A DNA stretch of 64,000 nucleotides from Chitinophagaceae bacterium UBA4411 (lineage in GTDB: Bacteria > Bacteroidota > Bacteroidia > Chitinophagales > Chitinophagaceae), in the NCBI GenBank assembly GCA_002400415.1, contig DGQP01000004.1:186001-250000 (forward strand). Reading direction: 5' to 3'. The notes beneath the pieces are model-generated. The model was not told the origin of the DNA, made no database searches, and saw only the letters and a program-made list of their open reading frames with translations. Position numbers and translations under genes: made by a program. Of the stretch, positions 58,312-64,000 are shown piece by piece; positions within the stretch are counted from its first letter, which is position 1, and every line of letters begins with the position of its first letter.

Positions 58312-58340
58312 AAAGGACCTTTGCACCGGGGTCTTTTTTT
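58312..58340 (+). terminator. Weak terminator after gene 57524
   Basis: AAAGGACC and GGGTCTTT can pair with one mismatch and one G-T pair around CTTTGCACCG-type loop sequence, followed by a run of T. Confidence 0.45.
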
Positions 58341-58471
58341 GTAAAACAATTCTTATAAAAATTTAGCATAAAATGCAGGGCTGTTTATTTGGTATAAAAA
58401 AATAAAATAATAAGAGGAATAAACTTGTCAATAATCATGATGAGTGGTGTGAGTTGAAATGATCGGCCCGT

Positions 58472-58479
58472 TATATTTG
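58472..58479 (+). promoter_or_regulatory. Perfect -7 element upstream of gene 58499
   Basis: TATATTTG matches the TAnnTTTG -7 consensus, 19 bp before the ATG. A TTG at 58454-58456 is 15 nt upstream, too close for a usual -33 box, so only the -7 part is certain. Confidence 0.45.
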
Positions 58480-58498
58480 CAAATCCTAAAATTTTCAC

Positions 58499-59215
58499 AT
58501 GAGAAAACATATTTCTTTTTTTACTATTTCATTTATCGTGGCATTTTTATTTTCTGTATCAACGGCAAAATCACAAACTACAGATTCTGCTGCAGCTAAA
58601 ACAGAGCCGGGTACCATTGATGAACTTCCGGCAAAACCTTTTCGTCTTCCGGCCCTTGCGGAAATCAATGGCTCTCCGTTTTTAACAACCGATTACCAGC
58701 AGGGAGCCGTTGAACTGGGGCAGGGCAAAGTAGTAACAGGTGTTCCCGTTAAGTTCAATATTTTCAATAATGCAGTGATGGTATTAAAGAACGGGGAAGA
58801 ATTGAAACTGGAATTCTTTGAACTGGTTTCTTATGACCAGGCTGATAATAATGGTAATGTAAAACATGTGATATTCAAAGCGGGTTATCCTGAAATTGAC
58901 GGGCATAATGATAATACCGTGTACCAGGTTCTGTCCCTTGGGCCAAAAGTACATTTGCTGAAATTCATGTCTCAGAAAGTGGAAGATGCAGCTACATTGG
59001 GTGATTACAGCCGCAAAGAAATTGTTACTACTGAACAATTGTATATTTACATACCCGGCGGTAAAATTAAAAAGATCAAGAACAGCAAGCAGGCATTGCA
59101 GGACGCATTGCCGGAACTGGCTGCCAAAATTGATGAAGTGGCTGCTGCCAAAAAATTAAAGCTGAAAAATGAAAATGAAATTTCGGTTCTGGTGGAAGAA
59201 CTGAATAAACCATAA
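58499..59215 (+). CDS. Secreted protein of unknown function
   Basis: The protein has 238 residues with signal peptide (MRKHISFFTISFIVAFLFSV, cleaved near AKSQ). The mature protein starts with a Thr/Ala/Pro-rich linker, then beta strands (PFLTTDYQQGAVELGQGKVV, VKFNIFNNAVMVLKNGEELK) and a Lys-rich helical C-terminus (ALPELAAKIDEVAAAKKLKL). This arrangement is often seen in Bacteroidota envelope proteins, but no family can be named. Function unknown. It stands alone between a -7 promoter and a strong terminator. Confidence 0.65.
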   Translation: MRKHISFFTISFIVAFLFSVSTAKSQTTDSAAAKTEPGTIDELPAKPFRLPALAEINGSPFLTTDYQQGAVELGQGKVVTGVPVKFNIFNNAVMVLKNGEELKLEFFELVSYDQADNNGNVKHVIFKAGYPEIDGHNDNTVYQVLSLGPKVHLLKFMSQKVEDAATLGDYSRKEIVTTEQLYIYIPGGKIKKIKNSKQALQDALPELAAKIDEVAAAKKLKLKNENEISVLVEELNKP

Positions 59216-59231
59216 TAAAATAAACTGAAGC

Positions 59232-59263
59232 AAAAAGTCCTGTCAGCGATGACAGGATTTTTT
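59232..59263 (+). terminator. Intrinsic terminator after gene 58499
   Basis: AAAAAGTCCTGTCA pairs with TGACAGGATTTTTT (one G-T) around loop GCGA, followed by T. It lies 16 bp past the stop codon. Confidence 0.85.
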
Positions 59264-59287
59264 GTTTACTAACTCTATTTTTGAAGA

Positions 59288-60175
59288 ATGAAAATCCTGG
59301 TAACGGGTGCAAATGGCTTTCTGGGTAATTACCTTGTGCAGCATCTGCTGCAAAAGCAATATCATGTTATTGCTGCAGGCAAAGGAGAGTGCCGTCTTCC
59401 ATTTACAGGAGCTGATAATTTTGAATACCAGCCATTGGATTTTACAGATCCTTTTGCTGTTCATGATGTTTTTGAAAAATACCAGCCAACAGTGGTAGTT
59501 CATGCCGGCGCCATGAGTAAACCCGATGAGTGTGAAAAGGAACAATGGCAGGCTTACCTGACCAATGTGGAAGGAACTGTTACATTACTGGTAAATGCAG
59601 CAGAATGCCATTCTTTTTTTGTTTTTGTATCCACTGATTTTGTTTTTGACGGGGAAAAAGGGATGTACAGTGAAGAAGACGCGACAGCACCGGTCAATTA
59701 TTATGGTAAAACGAAGCAGGAGGCTGAGGAGATTGTAAGAGAGTATGAGTATGACTGGGCTATTGCAAGAACGGTACTGGTCTATGGTAAACCCCTTGCA
59801 GGAAGACCCAATATTCTCAGTATTGTAAAAGAGAAGCTGGAAAAGGGAGAGGAGTACAGTGTGGTGAACGACCAGGTGCGAACACCAACCTATGTGGAAG
59901 ATCTTGCAGCCGGTATTGCAGCAATCGTTGAAAAGAAAGCGACCGGTATTTATCATTTATCCGGAACTGATATCCTGACACCCTATGAAATGGCTGTTAA
60001 AGCGGCTGATTACCTGGGCCTGGATAGATCATTGCTTAAAAAAGTAACAGCTGCTGATTTTACACAACCCGCCCGGCGGCCGCCGAAGACAGGCTTTATT
60101 ATCGGTAAAGCAAAAAAAGAACTGGGTTACATGCCTCTTTCATTTGAAGAAGGCCTTGCTAAAACTTTTTCCTGA
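59288..60175 (+). CDS. RmlD-like SDR sugar-nucleotide reductase
   Basis: The protein has 295 residues. Extended SDR fold with NAD(P)-binding ILVTGANGFLGNYLVQHL, FVSTDFVFDGEKGMYSEED (catalytic Thr region), YYGKTKQEAEEIV (YxxxK active site) and YHLSGTDILTPYEMA. It is close to dTDP-4-dehydrorhamnose reductase, but no rml genes neighbour it, so its substrate is open. Its stop codon abuts the stop of the opposite gene at 60176 with no base between, so the two transcripts must overlap at their ends. Confidence 0.87.
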   Translation: MKILVTGANGFLGNYLVQHLLQKQYHVIAAGKGECRLPFTGADNFEYQPLDFTDPFAVHDVFEKYQPTVVVHAGAMSKPDECEKEQWQAYLTNVEGTVTLLVNAAECHSFFVFVSTDFVFDGEKGMYSEEDATAPVNYYGKTKQEAEEIVREYEYDWAIARTVLVYGKPLAGRPNILSIVKEKLEKGEEYSVVNDQVRTPTYVEDLAAGIAAIVEKKATGIYHLSGTDILTPYEMAVKAADYLGLDRSLLKKVTAADFTQPARRPPKTGFIIGKAKKELGYMPLSFEEGLAKTFS

Positions 60176-62434
60176 TCAGAAACTAAAACTGATACCTGCT
60201 TTGATAAAGCGGGGTGTGCCCGGAGTATAATGTATCTCGGATACGGCAGCGGGCTCTCCCTGTAATCTTGATTCTGTATCAAACTGGGCTTCATTCCAAT
60301 CCCGGTTAAATATATTTTCCATGGATACAAAGAGGTCGAATTTCTTCAATTTATAACTCAGCAACACATCAGCTATAAAATAACCGTGTGCTTTCACTGA
60401 ATAATCTTCGTTGGCCGGCCTGTCATCAATGAACCTGTAGCGCAAAGAACCGCTGAAACCATTTTTTGATTTGGCGGTTAATCCGCCGATGCTTGTAAAA
60501 GCAGGTGCAAGCGGCACATAATCTTCTCCTTTGGGTTCGCCGGCAGCCCTTGCTTTGGTCAGGTTAACATCCAGGTCGGCATATAACCAACTGCTGACCT
60601 GGTACCTTGCTGAAACATCAATACCCATTCTTCTTGTCTTTCCGCTGGGCTCCACAATACCGGCATCACCTACATAAACAAATTCCTGTTGCGAATACAA
60701 ATGCCACAAGGTCGTTTTCAGTACTAATGCTTTTACCGGTTTCAGGATGATACCAAGGTCTGTTCCAAACACCTTGGGTAAAATATCATTGGCCTGGTTG
60801 CTAAGAATAACCCTCGAATCATTGGAGTGAAACCCGATTCCGTTATTGAAAAATATTTTTACATTGGCAGAAGGGCTGTAATTCAAATTGATCTTGGGGC
60901 TGATCGTTCCTCTTGTTTGTCTCCTGAAATCAGTTTCACCGGCCAGTTCATCCCGGTAACCAAAACGGAAGTAATCATACCGTATACCACCGTTGACCGA
61001 GAATTTATTACTCAGTTCCACCTGCTGGTCCCAGTATAGAAATGTATTTGTTTCCTTTACATCACCTTTCTGGATATAAGAAAGAAACTGTCTTCTAACA
61101 GCTTTAGAAAGTTCAATATCGTTTATGTTATCGTACCGGAAACCGGCGCCAAATTCTGTCACTATTTTTTTATTACCGAGCAGCCATGTTTTCGCCGCCG
61201 TTGTGGTATAGCCATATATATTCCTCGATTCCCGTTGCCTGATCTCGTCACCATTTACAGGATCTTCCAGGAAGAAGGTAAAATTTGAATAGAGTTTGAA
61301 ATGGTATTTACTGTAATAAAACTGGTTGGCAGATTGCCAGTTGCCTTTCCATTGTTTGGCAAAACGGATATTGAAATTGGTGCGGCTGGTATTGCCGCCT
61401 TCACTATTATCAATAGAACCAAACCGGGAGATCAAACCGCTTCTGACAGCCCTGTCGGGAATCTGACCGGATGCATTCCACCGGCTGTCGAATGTGGAAG
61501 TTGTGATCGTTAACTGTGACTGGTTACCGAACCAGGCATTGTATTTCCCCAGAATATTAAAACGGTGAAAATTCTGGGGACTTTCAAAATAACCGTCATT
61601 ATGAAAATATTCGGAAGCCACATAGAATTGCTGCCGGCTTCTTTCCGTGCTTTTGTTGAAAATTTTTAATTGACCGGATACACGTTGTGTATTGAAGTCC
61701 CCTGCTTCGGTTTTAATGCTGTTGCTACTGAGAAAATCCTTTGTTTTAAAATCAACGAACCCTGCGGTGGCCTGATTGCCTTTTTCCGTGGAATGGGGCC
61801 CTAATTCAAAAGCTGCTTTCTCAATGGTCTCCGGTATCAGGAAATGGAGATCGGCATAACCCTGTCCATGTGCATGGCTTACCATGTTTACCGGTATTCC
61901 ATCCACCGTAAGGCTGATATCAGTACCATGATCAATATCAAAACCCCGCAGGAAGATCTGTTCTGCTTTACCTCCGCCGGCATGTTGTGCTATGAATACC
62001 CCCGGAACGATCCGCAGGATATCCTGTGAGGTATTAACAGGGCGCAACATGATATCCACCTGGCTGAGTGTATTCAGGCCATTTGTTTTTTTACTATTCA
62101 CCCGTACCTCGGAAAGATCAAGATTGCCTTTTTTAAGATTTACAGCCACGGTTGAAATGAGTTTTTCTTTTACCTCAACAGGAATGATCTCTGTTCTGTA
62201 ACCAATGTGTGAGGCGATCAGTTCATACTGGCCAGCCGGTAAATTGGCAAAGCGAAAAAAGCCAAAGGCATCGGTATTATCTCCCTTATTTGCACTCGAC
62301 AGGTTAATAGAGGCACCGGTAATAGGAGATTTTGTTTCAAAATCCCTGATTGTTCCTTCAATGGCACCCGTCTGGGCAGAAGCGTTTAAAAAGCCAATCA
62401 GAGTAAGCAGGAGACTGGTAATTATATTCTTCAT
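60176..62434 (-). CDS. TonB-dependent receptor with conserved HAHGQGYADLHF plug motif
   Basis: The protein has 752 residues with signal peptide (MKNIITSLLLTLIGFLNASA). Residues ~25-110 are a CarboxypepD_reg-like domain (GAIEGTIRDFETKSPITGAS). The plug (about 120-230) reads DILRIVPGVFIAQHAGGGKA, QIFLRGFDIDHGTDISLTVD, PVNMVSHAHGQGYADLHFLI and KAAFELGPHSTEKGNQATAG, then a beta-barrel ending in FIKAGISFSF. Receptors with this HAHGQGYADLHF motif form a distinct subgroup; the His residues might contact metal, but the ligand is not known. No partner gene is adjacent. Confidence 0.92.
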   Translation of the reverse strand: MKNIITSLLLTLIGFLNASAQTGAIEGTIRDFETKSPITGASINLSSANKGDNTDAFGFFRFANLPAGQYELIASHIGYRTEIIPVEVKEKLISTVAVNLKKGNLDLSEVRVNSKKTNGLNTLSQVDIMLRPVNTSQDILRIVPGVFIAQHAGGGKAEQIFLRGFDIDHGTDISLTVDGIPVNMVSHAHGQGYADLHFLIPETIEKAAFELGPHSTEKGNQATAGFVDFKTKDFLSSNSIKTEAGDFNTQRVSGQLKIFNKSTERSRQQFYVASEYFHNDGYFESPQNFHRFNILGKYNAWFGNQSQLTITTSTFDSRWNASGQIPDRAVRSGLISRFGSIDNSEGGNTSRTNFNIRFAKQWKGNWQSANQFYYSKYHFKLYSNFTFFLEDPVNGDEIRQRESRNIYGYTTTAAKTWLLGNKKIVTEFGAGFRYDNINDIELSKAVRRQFLSYIQKGDVKETNTFLYWDQQVELSNKFSVNGGIRYDYFRFGYRDELAGETDFRRQTRGTISPKINLNYSPSANVKIFFNNGIGFHSNDSRVILSNQANDILPKVFGTDLGIILKPVKALVLKTTLWHLYSQQEFVYVGDAGIVEPSGKTRRMGIDVSARYQVSSWLYADLDVNLTKARAAGEPKGEDYVPLAPAFTSIGGLTAKSKNGFSGSLRYRFIDDRPANEDYSVKAHGYFIADVLLSYKLKKFDLFVSMENIFNRDWNEAQFDTESRLQGEPAAVSEIHYTPGTPRFIKAGISFSF

Positions 62435-62612
62435 TTGAATAAATTAGGACGTGGCCGTACAGGCACAAAGAAAAGCATTGTTCAAGAAAATTAACCGGAT
62501 TTTTGACAGCTGGCTGAAAACCCGGCAGACCTTACCAGTAAGTGAGCAATACGTACAGACTGGCTGGCTAACAGAAGGCCGTGATGAACAAACTCCGGAG
62601 TAAAGAAAATTA

Positions 62613-63209
62613 TTATTTGATAAATTTCATTTCACCTGCCCTGACAGTTACCGGCAGATCATTTTCCCGGGGAGGCATCGGGCAGTTATAAACATTGCTG
62701 ACATACGCACAATAAGGATTATACGCCTTATTAAAATCAATAACCAGGGAATCGTCTTTAATATCAGCAAGAGAGGCATCGATATAGCGGCCGTTAGCAT
62801 AAGTCTCTTCACCACTGGTACGATCAGTAAAAGGAATAAATAACAGGCCCGCATATTTCTTTATTCCCATCAGTTGTTGTGATTGGTAGATATGAAGTTG
62901 CACCAGGGTGTCATTCAGGGTAAAGGAAGCTATGGCAAATACACGGTGTGTTTTCTTTTCCCGGCCGGATGTTTCCATTGGGAACCAGGGAGCTTCCGGC
63001 ACTTTTTCAATTTTTGCTTTTATCCTGTATTTTTCATTAACAGGAAAGAAATGCAGCAGGGTCCTGTTCTTACCGGTAACCACCTCATGTGTTTTCACAT
63101 AGGTTTGTTGGTATTCCCTCAGTGAATCAGTATAAGAAGCAGCCTGGGCTTTCAGCCTTAAACAGGGAAAAAGCAGGATCAATAATAATGAAACGGATAA
63201 AAGACGCAT
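62613..63209 (-). CDS. DUF1684 family secreted protein
   Basis: The protein has 198 residues from ATG 63209 (MRLLSVSLLLILLFPCLRLK signal); a TTG two codons upstream is not preferred. DUF1684 signature: LREYQQTYVKTHEV, RVFAIASFTLNDTLVQLHIY, LLFIPFTDRTSGEETYANGR, DFNKAYNPYCAYVSNVYNC and PPRENDLPVTVRAGE. The conserved NPYC and PPREN motifs suggest an enzyme-like or metal-binding fold; function is not known. It begins 7 bp after the stop of the arginase-family gene and may be cotranscribed with it. Confidence 0.9.
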   Translation of the reverse strand: MRLLSVSLLLILLFPCLRLKAQAASYTDSLREYQQTYVKTHEVVTGKNRTLLHFFPVNEKYRIKAKIEKVPEAPWFPMETSGREKKTHRVFAIASFTLNDTLVQLHIYQSQQLMGIKKYAGLLFIPFTDRTSGEETYANGRYIDASLADIKDDSLVIDFNKAYNPYCAYVSNVYNCPMPPRENDLPVTVRAGEMKFIK

Positions 63210-63216
63210 ATACAAA

Positions 63217-64000
63217 TTAGTTCATCATTAAAACATTCACACTCCGCTGCAGGATATTGAATGCGATCTCGGCCATCAGGTTTTCTTTATCCAGTGTCGG
63301 GTTAACCTCTGTAATTTCAAAACAACAAACTTTTCTGTTCTGCATGAACTTACTGATCAGGTCTTCAGCTTCTCTCTCCCTTAAACCATTACTGACGGGT
63401 GTCCCTGTTCCCTTACTGATAGAGGAGTCAAGACTGTCCACATCAAAGGAAATATAAATATCCGTACAATCAGCCAGGTAGCGGAGAACAGCCCTGACAA
63501 CGTTTTCCGGTCCTTTGGTCCTCACTTCCTTGGTGGTGATCACTTTCATGCCGTGTTTTTCGATCAGGTACCGTTCCTCTTTTTCAAAATCACGAAGGGA
63601 AATGAGCACTACGTCTTCGGGCAAAACTTTCGGGGCGATCTTACCAATGTTTTTAAGGCTGTTCCAGTATTTGGTCGTTTCTTCATCCAGCTCATGTACG
63701 GCGCAATCCTTATTATTTTCATTGATTGTGGCAGCAAGCGACATACCGTGTACATTACCTGAAGGTGTGGTATAAGGCGTATGCAGGTCAGCATGTGCAT
63801 CAATCCAGATAACGCCAACTTTGCTTTTGGGTTTTGCCATTTTAATACCGGCAATAGTGGCACCCGCTGTACTGTGATCGCCGCTGAGTATTACCGGGAA
63901 GAAATTATTCTTCATCGTATCGCAGACAGCCTTGCTGACTCTTTCATAAATAGCAGCAATACCTTTGATGCGTTTGGCGTAAGGTGATTCAATCGGTTCA
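63217..64000 (-). CDS. Arginase/agmatinase/formimidoylglutamase family protein (5' partial)
   Basis: The frame is open at the right window edge, so the N-terminus is missing; at least 260 residues are visible. Ureohydrolase metal motifs are complete: LSGDHSTAGATIAG (His), WIDAHADLHTP (Asp, His, Asp) and SFDVDSLDSS (Asp, Asp). It hydrolyses a guanidino compound with two manganese ions. The loop GTPVSNGLREREAEDLISKF fits arginase-type members of Bacteroidota; agmatinase or another ureohydrolase cannot be excluded without the N-terminus. Confidence 0.93.
   Translation of the reverse strand, partial: EPIESPYAKRIKGIAAIYERVSKAVCDTMKNNFFPVILSGDHSTAGATIAGIKMAKPKSKVGVIWIDAHADLHTPYTTPSGNVHGMSLAATINENNKDCAVHELDEETTKYWNSLKNIGKIAPKVLPEDVVLISLRDFEKEERYLIEKHGMKVITTKEVRTKGPENVVRAVLRYLADCTDIYISFDVDSLDSSISKGTGTPVSNGLREREAEDLISKFMQNRKVCCFEITEVNPTLDKENLMAEIAFNILQRSVNVLMMN

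Noticed and set aside
59276..59283. TATTTTTG as promoter of the RmlD-like gene
   Set aside because: It is only 4 bp from the ATG and overlaps terminator T-run surroundings; no -33 box at proper distance.
1..64000. CRISPR arrays, insertion sequences, integrases
   Set aside because: No regularly spaced direct repeats, no transposase or integrase motifs were seen on either strand.

Overview
This window looks like a chromosome segment of a Chitinophagaceae-type member of the Bacteroidota. The signs are TonB-dependent receptors with carboxypeptidase-regulatory-like N-termini, a NagB/PIG-L fusion, a membrane-bound AraC regulator, promoters of the form TTTG-N19/20-TAnnTTTG, and almost no Shine-Dalgarno sites. 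No rRNA, CRISPR array, integrase or transposase was seen. The one RNA gene recognised is tRNA-Arg(ACG).

Layout. (1) 1-8.3 kb is an accessory region. It holds the 3' part of an RHS polymorphic toxin with a putative immunity gene, then two secreted tail-fibre-like surface proteins. Each fibre gene is preceded by a copy of an unexplained ~120 bp structured repeat fused to a truncated 5' end of a fibre gene. (2) 8.5-17 kb carries an RND efflux operon (outer-membrane channel, adaptor, pump, a possible PII-like small protein, and a 59-residue DUF2892 protein). It is flanked by two paralogous membrane-anchored coiled-coil proteins. (3) 17-21.5 kb has housekeeping holA and rlmH and an M16 peptidase pair. 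(4) 21.6-29.4 kb has a FecR-like/CHASE2 operon divergent from a secreted caspase-TPR protein, followed by a membrane AraC regulator and a REC-only response regulator. (5) 29.4-35.8 kb has tRNA-Arg and a GlcNAc/peptide catabolic operon (S15-type peptidase, GH20 hexosaminidase, NagB-PIG-L). (6) 35.9-43.9 kb has an NTF2-like protein, an FMN reductase/pirin/pirin operon, a glycosylasparaginase, CutC and an Oar-like TonB receptor. (7) 44.1-53.5 kb is a divergent sugar-oxidation locus: MFS permease, GMC dehydrogenase, gluconate-2-dehydrogenase subunit 3, three TIM-barrel isomerase-like proteins, Gfo/Idh/MocA oxidoreductase, two lipoprotein cytochromes c and a PF06439 (3-keto-disaccharide hydrolase) protein. 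(8) 53.6-64 kb has pfkA-pyk, several secreted proteins of unknown function, an RmlD-like reductase, a second TonB receptor, a DUF1684 protein and the 3' part of an arginase-family gene.

How the genes may work together. Region 7 reads as a respiratory 3-keto-glycoside pathway. The GMC dehydrogenase would oxidise a glycoside in the periplasm and pass electrons to the cytochromes c; the PF06439 protein would cleave the keto-glycoside; the isomerases and Gfo/Idh enzyme would process the products, and the MFS protein would import them. Regions 5 and 6 together could dismantle N-linked glycoproteins: peptidase, hexosaminidase, GlcNAc-Asn amidase, and GlcNAc deacetylation/deamination feeding pfkA-pyk. 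Region 4 is the best candidate for an undescribed sensory or stress system. Function calls rest on motifs read by eye; no database search was run.
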